Assembly: GCA_021018995.1 (NCBI GenBank)
Contig: CM037586.1
Location: 146,548,060-146,612,059 of the forward strand
DNA length: 64,000 bases
From: Chloranthus sessilifolius
Lineage: Eukaryota > Streptophyta > Magnoliopsida > Chloranthales > Chloranthaceae
Direction of reading: 5' to 3'
The notes under the pieces were generated by a model that worked only from the letters and a program-made list of their open reading frames with translations, made no database searches and was not told the DNA's origin. This document shows, one piece after another, positions 10,626 to 22,392 of the stretch (positions within the stretch are counted from its first letter, which is position 1; every line of letters begins with the position of its first letter). The position numbers and the translations under genes are program-made.

Positions 10626-11663
10626 TTATTGAGGAAATATTCCTGAAAGAAAATTCATCCTCATCACTGGGGCTAATGCTAGGAACGTCTCGGCAAGCGA
10701 CTTGTCAGACAAGCGATAGAGGCAAGCTAGGTACTCGGTATGGGTCATCAAACCCCTAGTATAAATCTCATCTAGGATCGGAACAAACCACTCACTTAGA
10801 CTTGGTCTAGTCCTAATAAGCTTAAGTTCCTCCACATAGCCCTCTATTGCTCCTACCAGTTCCGCCCCCGGGTCACCTCTCTTCCTTCGTGACCCAGAAG
10901 CAGAGTCACGCCTATTTTGTCCACATGTCGGGTTACGTGAAGAACTGTCTGCAGTGTTTTGGGACCCAGTTTCATGCATATTGTCATCCGTTCCTTCATG
11001 AGGCCCAGATGCATTGTGTTCACCTGTTGGAGTGGGAGGGTCACCCAAACTCTGGGTCCCAAAAGATTCTTCAGTGGGAGTGTCATCAGGGTGGCAAACA
11101 CCTCTACCGTCCGCAATACTATCCGAAAAGATGATGCAAGGACTCTCCCAATCCTGGAGTGTTTTTGTCCGATAGGTCTTGGCCCATGGGTGAGCCTGTG
11201 AAAATGAACCATTAAGATTAAGTCGTTATTGTTTTTTATTCGGAATGATAGTCAACTTAATGAATTTTAAATATTAATATCTTGTGAGCGCACCTGCTCG
11301 TAATTATCCCATATGTCATTTTCTGCAGTGACCCTTCGTAGGTCATCATCCCAACCAAAGCCACTTTCACTTCGTAGAGTTTTTGCTTTTGAATAATATT
11401 TTTTAATAACTCTAAGCCGGTTATAGAGATTAGTTTTCTTCACTGGTACCCCGTTAGCACTAAACTCGGGTAGCAGGTTCAATTTCAGGACCATTTCCTC
11501 CCATGCCTGTTGGTGGAACATTCCATCCTTGTTAGAAATACGACGCCCAAGTTGACATTGTTCGACCATTTCATTTACCATTAGCTCCTCCAATCCAAGT
11601 GTAGTTTGTTTCTGGTCTCCTTCGCGAGAGTGGAGGGGTACCACTCGGAGCAGACGATGACAT
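10626..11663 (-). pseudogene. Harbinger ORF1, Myb/SANT-like DNA-binding accessory protein (one-base frameshift)
   Basis: Exon 1 runs from ATG at 11663 to 11294, exon 2 from 11195 to the stop at 10626 (GT-AG intron, junction WDNYEQ|AHPWAKTYR). The first about 23 residues (MSSSAPSGTPPLSRRRPET) are in one frame. Near 11592-11593 an extra base shifts to the frame that reads EELMVNEMVEQ and the Myb_DNA-bind_3-type domain (WEEMVLKLN, GFGWDDDLRRV, WDNYEQ). The second exon has a low-complexity middle (TPTGEHNASGPHEG), a basic patch RRKRGD, and a C-terminal helical part (LSEWFVPILDEIY). In this superfamily ORF1 binds the terminal repeats and brings in the transposase. The frameshift indicates inactivation; otherwise the gene is well preserved. 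Confidence 0.82.
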
Positions 11664-12250
11664 TTCTACTGAGAAAATGCAACAAATACGAATGGTCAAG
11701 GGTCATAAAATATCTCTCAGTCTAGTTTTGACAAAATTTAGTGGTAAAAAAAATAACTTCATAACCTTATGAAACCCTTAAGAAGGGTTAACCCAATTAG
11801 GATCATATGGTTACTGATGTGATATTTTAATGTAATGTTTTACTCGCAAGTGCACGAATCGGTTTGTATATAGTGGGTGCGGAGTACGAGATCGTTCCCA
11901 CGAGAATTAATTTTGAAATATCTAAAAGAGACAAGCAATTCTAGAAATCTATGAAGATCTAACAGTATTCTACCAGTTTTATAATTTAAGCGGTTGATGA
12001 GATGGTAATTAATGACTACAAACTAAAATTCAATTGATAATTCAAAAGTAAAGGTAAAGATGATGATAAAGATGAAGATACTAAATCCTCCCATCTTTGG
12101 TCCGTTCTTCCTATAATATAAATCTAAGGATTAAACTATGAGATATTCCATTGGTAACAAACATCTTTTATGGAAGATCAATGGTCAACACCCTAATAGG
12201 TTCCACGTTGCATCCCTGCAATCAGGACTTAGATGATTTTCATATATAGA

Positions 12251-12580
12251 TCTGGGATCAAGGGCATGGCTAGGCACACATGATCTCAGGTTCAAATAAA
12301 AATCATCCCCAAAGTAGGTGAAAATTCCAACAAGAATACCACTTATAAATCTGAAATCAAGGGCATGTCTAGGCACACTTTATTCAGATTAGGGAGTATT
12401 TTAGATAAAATTAAAATTACAGAACCAAGATCCAGGGCATGGCTAGGCACACTCGATCCCAGAACATAATCGTAATTAGATCCACACGATGAAAACAAAA
12501 AGACCATAACACTGATTGGGTAAAATTACCGTCACAAATTTGAGATCTCGGGCATGGCTAGGCACACGCGATCCCGATTA
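12251..12580. repeat. Array of four GGGCATGGCTAGGCACAC cores flanked by complementary arms
   Basis: The 18-base core occurs at about 12261, 12361 (one change), 12434 and 12550. In the first two the flanks are complementary to each other but differ between copies: CTGGGATCA/TGATCTCAG and ATCTGAA/TTCAGAT. The third and fourth retain GATC-containing arms only in part. It lies inside the LTR-like element at 11815-13650. Confidence 0.7.
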
Positions 12581-13104
12581 GTGGCGGGGATTTCATCCGT
12601 TCATGATAGCACAACAACCATAAAATAAAATCTCATATTTTAATCCTTAATTTATATTATTAAAAGTACATCCCTCGGATGGGAATCATTAGATCCCCAT
12701 TTCTATAAATTTAGTCACACATATTGTAAGTAAATGACATAAATAAATAAAGACGGGAAAATAACATTAATTAAAATTACCTCAAACTTCAAAAGAAATT
12801 GCTTTGATCCAAAAGTATGATGATCTTCAGAAACGAAATTAATGCAGGAATAAACTTTGAACAAAATTTATAAACTGAAGGGATGAGTACTGAAAAATTA
12901 AAAGGAACAAAGCTCTCAAAAGAATAATAAAACTTCCCTATTTCTATGTCTAACTATGAAAAATAATGGCTAAAAACTAAGAACTCTAAAACTAAAACTC
13001 CTTCCTAAAATTAATTCTATCTAATTAATTCCTACGTTTCTCTCCTGAAGTGTTTGAGTCGCTTTAAATAGACCCTCCTCGCGGAAGTCTCCCAAGCCAA
13101 AGTT

Positions 13105-13270
13105 TTAGGGTCGATTAATCGACCAGGGAGGGTCGATTAATCGACCAGGGAGGGTCGATGCATCGAGCCGCCAAAAAGTCCCAAAAATCTACTTTACAGT
13201 GTTAGTTTCGTGTCAGACTCTGACTCATCCTCGATTAATCGACCTATAGGGTCGATGCATCGACCCCAGA
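13105..13270. repeat. Cluster of TCGATTAATCGA / TCGATGCATCGA palindromes
   Basis: Perfect palindromes GGTCGATTAATCGACC appear twice in direct 22-bp repeat. They are followed by GGTCGATGCATCGA, TCGATTAATCGACC and GGTCGATGCATCGACC within 165 bp. Part of the LTR-like element. Confidence 0.8.
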
Positions 13271-13655
13271 AATCCGTGAAATTCAGCACTTTTTCTTGGT
13301 TCAAATACTGCTTCGGTATTTTGGCCATAACTTTCTTTCCTGAACTCGGATTGAGGTGATTCTTATGCCGTTGGAAAGCTGACGAAAAGATCTACAACTT
13401 TAATGTTTTGACAATTTCATAATTCAGCCGTCTTGAAGGTCCAAATTTAGCCGCAAGTTGCACCAAGTTCTTGATTACCCAAAGTTGCAGTGTTTTGACA
13501 TTATATTCAGAATTCTTGGGCTGTTTTCTATACTTGGCTTGTATTTACTTGAAACACTTCAAATCTAATAATTCTCATCAGATAGCCTTCATCGAACAGC
13601 TAAATATAGGTATTTAGGGGTGAAATATCATCATTTTTCAGTACTCATCAGTTAC

Positions 13656-14390
13656 TATGACAAAATTGTTCACATTTTATTGTCGTCTTCTACCAAAAGG
13701 ATTATATCACAAAAGAAGTTCAAATGGAACTGATCCTACATCTAGTAGTATTGGGAGGTCTTTATTGGATGTTCGCTACGCACTCCTATTTAGGCAAGGG
13801 TGGAATGTGTCTGTTTGTTAATGCACTATCATCACAATGAAACAAAAATGTCAGCTTCAATGGTTAGTCATTCTACTGAAGTTGTCAAAATGACTTAAAT
13901 ATGTTTGGCAGATAGTCATATTTGCACAAATTGGTTCATTGATCGAGTGAGGTCAACTTTCCAATAAACTGAGCAAAAGCACAGGGAAACACATGTAGAA
14001 CTTACACTCACAACATTCAAGCAAGCCATTGATCAAATTCTTGAACCGATAATTGATAGATGTGTTTTAAAGTCCAGCAGCCTAGAGATAACTTAATAAG
14101 TTGGCCGTTCTCTTCATTTAATAAGTTGGATTCACATGTATGTGAATCCTTCATTTCTCATTACCCTAACATAAATGACTTACGCCCTCTAACATTAAGG
14201 GGAAAAAAAATGCATGTGTGATGCACATGTGGGTCATTAACGTGTTGATAGTAGCTATTAGTCCAGAATCAGATAATATATATAATATTAGATACATGCC
14301 CTAATAATTACACTTGGCGTGGACTGTTTCCTTGATTTGATTTGGTGTGTCTAACAAACAAGAATATACAGGGTAGGTCAATCCTAACCT
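13656..14390. other. Gene-free stretch
   Basis: No coding region, RNA gene or clear repeat seen between the LTR-like element and the LINE scrap that follows. Confidence 0.4.
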
Positions 14391-14399
14391 TACTTGGAA

Positions 14400-14740
14400 G
14401 CCTGCACGTGACATACTACCGACGGTAGACAATTAGATACCCAGCAGATGTTCTCTGTGTTTCTCATCAGTGGAGGACGTTGATCACATGTTTCGACATT
14501 GCCCATATTCCTTCGACATGTGGGCCAATTTTAACTACTTTTTTCAGGCCGAACTGGTTGTTGGCCAAGACTGCTTGGGATGCAATAGGGGGCTGGGGGT
14601 CAAGACCAGTCAGAAAAAGAGGAAGAGTACTATCGACAGATGTGTCCACTCACCATCATTTGGAGTAATTGGAACATGAGAAATGGAATGTTGTTCAAAA
14701 GAAAAATGGTCAACAGTAGAACTAATAAAATGCAGCCAAA
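14400..14740 (+). pseudogene. LINE fragment, zinc-binding (zf-RVT) region downstream of reverse transcriptase
   Basis: A frame reads VEDVDHMFRHCPYSFDMWAN, the H-x-F-x-H-C...W pattern of the zf-RVT domain of plant L1-like elements. The preceding ...CLSS probably marks the decayed cysteine pair. No RT domain adjoins it. Confidence 0.6.
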
Positions 14741-14749
14741 CTTGGTGAT

Positions 14750-16520
14750 CAACTAATACCTATGGAGTGCATATACACAATTGTGTATTGCTATTGGCTT
14801 GGTCTAACTGTATCAACCTCTTTCTCTCGGTCGAATTGTATATACACCCACCCACCCCACCCAACCTATGCCCAACCAAATTCAGTAATACCTATTTTTT
14901 AACAGGTTCTGTCGGAATCAAAGTTTTTTATTTTTCAGCAAGCAATTCCAATACACCTCTTCGGTCTAAGCTGTTTTGATATTAGATCAGATGGTTTAAT
15001 GCTTCAACACAGTACTACACTCAAGACTATTATATATTTACCAGACCAAAATGCGAGAATGGACCAGAGGGTCAAATGTAGGTTCATTTATTTACCAGAC
15101 GAAAACGCAGGGAGATGGTCTTGATCAGACTGCAATAGGGAGCTCTTTTAGTTAGATCACTTCCCTTGTTTGGTCTTTAAACAACTAACCAATAACTTTC
15201 TTTATAACATCCTCATTTTAAAATGATTTTTCACTATTCAAAATCTATATATTGGAAGGTCTTACTACAAAAAAGCAACAAAAATAAAATATGGTGTCTA
15301 AATTTCTATGATATATAATTTTATGGCCTAAAAATATAACAATGAAAATCACATGGTAGACACTTCTTTTCATGCTTTTGATCACATTGTAAACACGGGT
15401 TTACGATAGAGCTTGGGGATGAATTTAATGCTTAAAATGATGAAAAAGTGTCACGTGTGTGAAAGTCATTGTGTCATGGCTTATAATGTGCCATAATTGT
15501 ATTTGAAATTTTTTTATAAAAAAAATAGAAAAAGTGTCTTAGTGGTACTTTTTCCTTTGGCAATGCGAGGTCTGAGAGATGTGTAAGCAGATATTTATAG
15601 AGACAATTTTTGAATAAAAATATATCGAGATTTACACAATGAATCTCTTTCTCTCATATCTTCTTATTTTTCTTTATTCTAGGAATTTCTCTATCTTCTT
15701 TATTTTAGATTTTCTAAAATCAGATAATTAAGTTTTTGCTTCCATAAAATATGCGAGATCATGGCTTGCCATCTAAACCCTTTGATTTTGAAGGCCAGAA
15801 TGTAAAGATCTTTGGAGCTAAAGATTGGCACAAAACACATTTCCTGTCACCTAATTCATCATAGCCAAAGCGCATCATTTGATTCATTGATTAACTGTTG
15901 AATCAAATGATAGAGAATGTGTTTAGTGACAATCTTTAGTAACAGCCATCTTTACATCATAGCCTTTAAATCAGACGACTTAAACGGTGTTTCACATGAC
16001 ACAAGTCCCAAAATACAAGTCTTTTTTTCTAAATTGTGGAAGAATACAAATCTAGTGTGCGAGTATGGCAATGGGTTGGTAGCCGAACCCGGCCTGATTT
16101 AGGAGGATTTGGGCTTGGCATAAAGCCCGCGAGCAAGGCTTGGGCTAATATTTGTAGTCCAAAATTGACACACACACACAGACACAAATCTTGTGCATTG
16201 AATTTGGACCCTCTTACCACGTTTTCAATAGTAGTAATAAGTATGTGTCAAATCACACAAAAATTTAGAGCATTGAATTTAATGCTCCTTCGACCACCTC
16301 GCTTCACAATAGGTCTCTATCAGATCGTGCCCAAATTTTTTTTGTGGCACTTGATCGATCTTATCTAAGTTACCATAGCACCTGATCATCATTACAATGC
16401 CACATGATGCTCAGATGGTATGGATGGATTATCCATGCATCTGCTCACAAAGTCCCAGGCCTCGTTATGAATATATAAAGCTAATTTAATATCCCAATAG
16501 ACAGGTAAGATTGGCAGTTT
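14750..16520. other. Gene-free stretch with dispersed repeats
   Basis: No gene supported. About 15760-16000 belongs to the repeat family also seen near 3780 and 60360 (GGCC...AATGTAAAGATCTTTGG). About 16180-16400 resembles 22080-22200 (GCATTGAATTT, GTGCCCAAATTTT), another dispersed family. Confidence 0.4.
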
Positions 16521-16524
16521 GGCA

Positions 16525-16800
16525 CCCTACCTATGAGGTCTATTCCAAATAAGCAACCCAATGCCCCAATTTGTGTTGTTTCAAAGCTAACCTACACCCT
16601 ATTTATGGGGTCCATTCCAAATCAGCAACCCATTGCCCCAATTTGTGCTGTTTCAAAGCCAGCCTGCACCCTATTTATGGGGTCCATTCCAAATCAGCAA
16701 CCCATTGCCCCAATTTGTACTGTTTCAAAGCCAGCCTGCACCCTATTTATGGGGTCCATTCCAAATCAGCAACCCATTGCCCAATTGGTGTTTCAGAGCT
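16525..16800. repeat. 72-bp minisatellite, about four copies
   Basis: The unit contains ATTTATGGGGTCCATTCC and GCAACCCATTGCCCCAATTT; copies start at about 16529, 16601, 16673 and 16745. The first copy is the most diverged and the last is shortened. Because 72 is a multiple of three, all three plus-strand frames stay open across it and give repetitive but spurious proteins. Confidence 0.9.
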
Positions 16801-17099
16801 AGCCTCCATCTGTATCTAATCTGGTCATTATCCCTTAAATTGGGGTTGTGAGTATCCAATAATTGTATTCACCTATCATAAAACACTTGAATTGAACTAT
16901 ATTTTTTTCACTAAAAAATAAGATGCCCAAGTGAATTAATTAATAATGCAACACAAAAATAACCTTCTGATTTTCGATTGTCTCTTCATTTAAATGACAT
17001 GGGCCAAGTAAAACAGCAGCAGGGCTTCAGATTCAGTAATTATCTACTGATATATATATATATATAAACATAAACTAATAACCACATTACTGGTTACAT

Positions 17100-17480
17100 A
17101 TTAATTTCTAAAGCTTTATATACTATTAACAAATCAAAGCAAAAGATAATGTAATAAATTATAAATCAAAGCAAGCTTGTAATCTCTAAAGTCAGAGCAA
17201 AAATTTACAAATCAGAGCAAATTTGAACGTAATAAATTATTAAAAGGGCCAAGAAATTAGAGAAAACACCATAAATCAGAGCAAATATTAAGGTTTTGAG
17301 AGGAAGAAATTGCCCCATAAACTAGAGCAAAAAATTAGAAGAAACACCATAAACAATATTAGAAAAATTCCAAACTAGTGCAAATTTGAAGGTAATAAAT
17401 AATAAAAAAAAGACACAGAAATTACAAAAAACACGTAAAACCAGAGCAAATTTGTAGGTTTTGAATGGAAAAAATTGCCC
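17100..17480. repeat. A-rich degenerate tandem repeat
   Basis: The phrase ATAAATCAGAGCAAATTTG and variants recur about six times with spacings of roughly 50-70 bp, mixed with AAGGTTTTGA and AATTGCCCCATAAA blocks. No coding potential. Confidence 0.6.
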
Positions 17481-19350
17481 TATAAATCAACAACGGGTAA
17501 GTACCTGATCAAAAGTTCCCTAGGGCTTCGACTTAGATGTATCCTACAACACAAAAACAATGAAGATTTTATTGAAAAAATGAGGGCTATGACAGGAGGA
17601 AATTGAAACTGCAAGTTAAGACTTGAATACCTTTGTTGGAGATGGGTCGGTTGTGAGAAGGTGAGGAGATGAAGCCCTTTTATAAGAGAAATTCTGTATC
17701 TCCAGATCTGTTGGGTCATTTCCAACAGATCTGCCGTCCAAAAATCTCTGCATCAACCATCCAATCATAGCCATCATACCAGTCTTCCTCCTTGAGCTGA
17801 TAGACGAACCTGAGCACCATTTTGGGACAGATCCATCCTCCTCCACTGCAGTGCCTAGATCTTGGCAAGATTTTCTGCAAGTAGGGTTTGTACCCTATAT
17901 GATGGTGGTCTGATCGATAAAGACTACTCGAAATAGGGTTTATACCCTATCGTTGACGTTCGCCGCTGCAAAAGCCTGATAGCCAAAGAACTTCACAAAA
18001 GGCCATTGAAGAGAGCTGAAACACTACAGTGGAAAGGCTGTGGGAGCGTAATAAATAGAGCCGTTGTTGGCTGCATAAAAAATTGTAGGTAAAAAAAATT
18101 TATTACAAAGCTGAGGGCTCATATGCCAAAAAAATTACAGGCAATATGAACAGGTGATTACCATGGTAGAATCCGGCGAAACGAACGATTGAGCGACGTA
18201 AATATTCCGACCATTGCCCCTCTTTTGTCCATATTACGTGTGATTTAGCCCTATTACCACGAAACGAACTTGCCCTAAATATACAAGTAACTTTATTTTC
18301 AAGCGAACATTCCTCCCTCTCAACTTGGGTTTTACGTGCTTAAACCATTAAGTGTTTTGAACAAGACAATAGAGATTATTTTTCGTCCCAATTTTCGATA
18401 CAATAGATCATGAGATCATAGTCTTACCATCAGACAACTAAATTTTGATTTCAAAAGACAAGACACCTCAAAAAGTGGCCCAAGAACTATTTTTGATGTA
18501 AGGCGATGATCATATTTATATTTTTGGCATGTGTGCCATGTGCAATCAAAATCTGGTCGTTTTATGGTAGGCCCAAGATCTGAAGATCTATATATTATGG
18601 CGAAGATTGCGATAAAAATGATCTCCATAATTTGAAGTAGTCAACAATTTATGCACATGAAACCTAGGTTCAGAAGGAAATATCGTTGGCTAAAGGTACC
18701 CCTTACATATATCAAGATTCAAGAGTTCTTAGATAAATGATTATCGATCAATGGAGTAGGTAGTTACGTTTATTGGTAATTATTTAGGATTTGTTATACT
18801 AGTAGATCTTTTAACACTTTTAGGCCTCGTTCTACTCAGATTCTACATAATCTTCTTAGAAAGCAGCAACTTTTCGTGTTTTATCTATTCCACCTTTCGG
18901 GTAGCTGGGAGCATGAGCTTAGATCATAAGGCAAATATTTGGATGGTGGGATCAATAGATCCATCATTATTTATTCAGAATAGCTAAGATCTTGAATGCG
19001 GAGTTCAATGAGCAGCCTCACCGGATCAAAACCCTTCCTTGTTTTTCCCATCGACTAATTTCAACGGTCCAGTTCCATTGCAACTGCTTTAATTTTATTC
19101 ATATATTAAATAATAAACAAACTCTAGATTCAAGGGTAATTAATTTTATTAATAATTGTTAAATAAATTAAACCAGACGCCATTAATAATTAAGGTTAGT
19201 TTATTACTGTAAACATCTTTCATAAATTATAATTAACTATGTTATGAACAAAAAAAAAAATTTTAATTAACTATTGTTATGAATGTCTGTTTACTATAGG
19301 GGATACTTGTTAATGAATCTGAGCAGTTGAACTACTTAAGTAGCTGATAT
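17481..19350. other. Stretch without a supported gene
   Basis: A minus-strand frame at 17616-17846 is open for 76 residues but matches nothing I know. The segment 18360-18640 belongs to the dispersed family with GAGATCATAGTCTTACCATC. No other structure seen. Confidence 0.35.
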
Positions 19351-19369
19351 AAATAAATAGCTACTGTTG

Positions 19370-20724
19370 AAGATGGTGCTTCCTCAGATTATATCAAATT
19401 CTCAATCCACCTTTTTAAAGTACTGTCAAATTATGGACGGGATTCTCATCGCACATGAGCTTATCGATACTTATCATAAGAAGAAACGTCGAGGTCTTAT
19501 CTTTAAGGTGGATTTAGAGAAGGCTTATAATAAAGTTGATTGGGGCTTTTTAGATCATATTATAAAAATGATGAATTTTGGAGACACTTGGAGAAGATGG
19601 ATCAAAGGGATGTATTTCCTCGGTTTGATTATCGATTCTTGTTAATGGTGTCGTGGAAGGATTTTTTTCATATTGAACAAGGTCTCAGACAAGGCGACCA
19701 TCTTTCACCTTTTCTTTTCTTGATCGTGGCAGAAGGTTTGTCTGCGATAATCTCTAAAGCTGCAGCAATTGGTACTTTTCACGGCTTTAAAATAAACAGG
19801 GGCAGCAGTGAAATAACACATCTCCAATATGCGGATGACACTATTATTTTTATTGATGATGCACAAGAAGAGTCTCTCTGTAGTCTACGATCCACTTTTA
19901 TATGTTTCGAGGCGGCATTTGAGCTTAAAATTAACATCAATAAATCTAGCTTGACTGGGGTGGGTATTCTTGAATCTGAGGTCTTTCGGTTCGCCTCTAT
20001 AATTGGTTGCAAGACAAATACTCTGCCCTTTTGCTATCTTGGATTGCCTATTGGGCAGGTGGGTTGCCCACGGAAAAACATGTGGCTCCCTATCATCGAG
20101 CGCACAAAAAAGAGATTGGAGGAGTGGAAAGGCAAATATCTCTCTTTTGCTGGCAGATTTACTCTCATCAAGTTCACTCTATCGGCTCTACCAATTTATT
20201 ATATGTCAATCTTTAGATGCCTTGCTTGGGTGATCCAAAGACTTGAAAAGATTCGGAGGGATTTCTTATGGGCGGGCAATAGCAACACTTCTAGAATTCA
20301 TTTAGTGGATTGGCAGTTATTATGTAGAAATAAAGACGATGGTGGAATGGGTATAATTTCTCTAAAATCTTTTAACGATGCTTTATTGGCTAAGTGGCTT
20401 TGGTGCATTGAAACGGATAGATCCGATTTGTGGAGAACAATATTGGTAGACAAATATGGGTTAGGTGAAAGTCTTTGGGACGTTGCTATATCATCTCGGG
20501 CAACTTCAGGCTTTTGGAATTCGATTGCTAAGGTTTTCGATGTATTCAGAAGGAGAGCGAGAATATTCATCGGTAATGGTCGGTGCACATCCTTTTGGCA
20601 TGATGCTTGGATTGAACATTACCCATTATGTAAGCTATTCCCTAATATCTATACTCTCTCATTAAATCAAAACGCAGTGGTGGCTCAGATTGCTGAGACT
20701 GATAGTGCTGGTTGTATTCAATAG
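19370..20724 (+). pseudogene. LINE reverse transcriptase, frameshifted
   Basis: Opens with VLPQIISNSQSTF and motif A FKVDLEKAYNKVDW (the second acidic position is N). After at least two frameshifts near 19610-19680 it continues with motif B HIEQGLRQGDHLSPF, catalytic YADD at 19828-19839, and the CYLGLPIG thumb motif. The long frame at 19540-20724 keeps 300-plus residues intact through LLAKWLWC and GFWNSI before a shift to the C-terminal region. Inactive but recent enough to be read easily. Confidence 0.88.
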
Positions 20725-21038
20725 AATATCGAATGACATAGAAGGCTATATGACTCAGAGATTCAGGAAGTTTCCAGTCTACTTAGATTACTCAGTTCCT
20801 TTTCCAATTTCAAGTCCAACTGTCAAGATGTTCCGCAATGGCTCGATGATCAAAGCGGAGAATTTAAAGTTAATCTCTTGTATAAAAGTTGGTAGGCGCG
20901 ATTGCTTCTTACTTCTCGTGGTTGTGGATTTGAAAATCTAAAATTCCGAATCGGGTGCTCGATTTTGTTTGGCTATTTATTAGGGAGAAAATATTGACTG
21001 TTGACAAGCTTAAAGCAAGGGGGTTTCATTAGCTAATC

Positions 21039-21451
21039 GATGTGTGATGTGCAAGCAAGAGGAAGAGAATACTGGGCATCTTTTCATCCATTGTAGATTC
21101 TCGTCGAAGGTCTGGAGCCTTATTCAGCAGTGGTTCAAGATCAAGTGGGTCATGCCATTCTCGTGTGATGTGTTGTTTGGTATGTGGAAGAATGCTTGCG
21201 GTGGCATTTGGAAGTGTAGGTTGTGGAATTTAGTCCCATTTGTTTTCTTGTGGGTATTGTGGAAACAGAGGAACAAATGTAGTTTTGAACGAGCGCAGGC
21301 GGACTCATATCAGCTAGCGGAGCTTATCAAGCTAAAGTGGCTACAATGGGCCAAGAGTCTTAGAATCATACATACATGCTCTATTCAAGATTTTCTTTTT
21401 AATCTAAGTTCTATTGACTCTTGGGGTAGGGATTGGTCTATTGAGAATTAA
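21039..21451 (+). pseudogene. LINE C-terminal zf-RVT domain
   Basis: Reads CVMCKQEEENTGHLFIHC-type zinc finger (C-x2-C...H-x4-C) and then WVLWKQRNKCSFE, the usual end of plant L1-like ORF2. It ends in SWGRDWSIEN and a stop. Separated from the RT frame by shifts in 20725-21035. Confidence 0.8.
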
Positions 21452-21835
21452 GTGCATGGGTTGCGGATTGGGGTTGAGTCGGGGTTCGTGGGGGTAGTGG
21501 TGATGGCATTACCGAAGCTTCTCTTACACTGACCTGGGTAGTGGGTGTTGCAATTCTTTTATTTTAATACAAGGATGAGGTCCCAACAACCTCATCGTTA
21601 ATTATCAAAGAAAAAAAAAAAAAAAAAATTATCACTAGCTGAAAATCAATGTAAATGTATTGGCTTAAACTTTTTTTTATTGCTCCAGTGCAGACAGTTT
21701 GATTGTGATGGACTTGCTTAATGAGCGCTTTTTCTTCAATAGTTAATAGTCTTGACGTTTCAATTGAAGTAATATGATCATTTGACAAATGAATGGAGAG
21801 TGCTGCAGAAATATATTATTAAAATTTTCATTTTA

Positions 21836-21837
<2 letters not shown>

Positions 21838-21883
<46 letters not shown>
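21838..21883. repeat. (TA)n microsatellite
   Basis: About 46 bp of TA dinucleotides, shortly downstream of the LINE tail. Confidence 0.9.
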
Positions 21884-21885
<2 letters not shown>

Positions 21886-22304
21886 AGGGAATATGCAACT
21901 AGTTGCAGGGACAAATCTTTGCAATCAGGTGCATTTTCATATACCACTTGACATGATCAACCCAAAACAACACTCATTTTGAGTTGAGCAGTCAGACACG
22001 TGATTAAAAAGAAAATAATCTATTTTTTGGACGTTTTTATCCCCATTTGTTGGGTCAAAGATATCTTAAAGCCCCACAAAACTGGTGCATTGAATTTGAG
22101 CCATATTTGTCTACATTTTCAGCAATGGTATCTTTCAAAACGTGCCCAAATTTTATGCGTACACTTGATGATCTTATCCAAGTTGGTGTGACACCCGATC
22201 CACGTGATGGGTGCCACACGATAACTAGCTGTGTGGTTGCAAGGATAATCCCTACAACTGATTGCAAAGCCCCAAGCCACACACACACACACACACACAT
22301 ATAT

Positions 22305-22392
22305 ATGCTACAAAAAATAAGACTATTAGCGGCAGCCAAAAACTGCCGCTATTAACAAAAAAACTGCCGCTAAGTCATATTTTTTGTACTGA
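22305..22392. mobile_element. Small CACTA-type MITE (GCGGCAG subterminal repeats), copy 1
   Basis: Ends are CTACAAAAAATAAGACT and the inverted AGTCATATTTTTTGTA. The interior repeats GCGGCAG / CTGCCGC in both orientations. It lies between AC and TA simple repeats. Same family as 24290-24448. Confidence 0.65.

Larger units (their letters stand above)
8040..11700 (-). mobile_element. Decayed PIF/Harbinger transposon, ends not identified
   Basis: Covers ORF1, transposase and the two downstream minus-strand ORFs. I looked for terminal inverted repeats with TTA/TAA target duplications just outside both ends and saw none convincing, so the true limits are unknown. The right side may have been disrupted by the LTR-like element starting at 11815. 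Confidence 0.6.
11815..13650. mobile_element. LTR-like element (TG...CA) with 5-bp target duplication GTTAC, probable solo LTR
   Basis: Starts TGATGTGATATTTTAATG and ends ...GTACTCATCA; GTTAC lies directly on both sides (11810-11814 and 13651-13655). TG...CA ends with a 5-bp duplication are the mark of LTR-retrotransposon integration. The 1836 bp hold no gag or pol reading frame, so a solo LTR is the simplest reading; a non-autonomous element is possible. Near the left end is TTTTACTCGCAAGTGCACGA, also found at about 62821. Confidence 0.7.
19352..21629 (+). mobile_element. 5'-truncated L1-like LINE with poly(A) tail
   Basis: Begins inside the reverse transcriptase and runs through the zf-RVT domain to a 3' UTR and an A-rich tail (about 21607-21628). 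The 3' UTR ends with a GATGAGGTCCCAACAACCTCATCG hairpin region shared in type with the LINE ending at 30850. No endonuclease or ORF1 is present, as expected for a 5'-truncated copy. A target duplication was not found. Confidence 0.85.

Noticed and set aside
10847-11212. Overlapping frames of 80-119 residues on both strands
   Set aside because: Shadows of Harbinger ORF1 exon 2, whose frame is fixed by the join WDNYEQ|AHPWAKTYR.
17616-17846. Minus-strand frame MEEDGSVPKWCSGSS, 76 residues
   Set aside because: Not recognised, short, and without clear exon borders; kept only as a remark.
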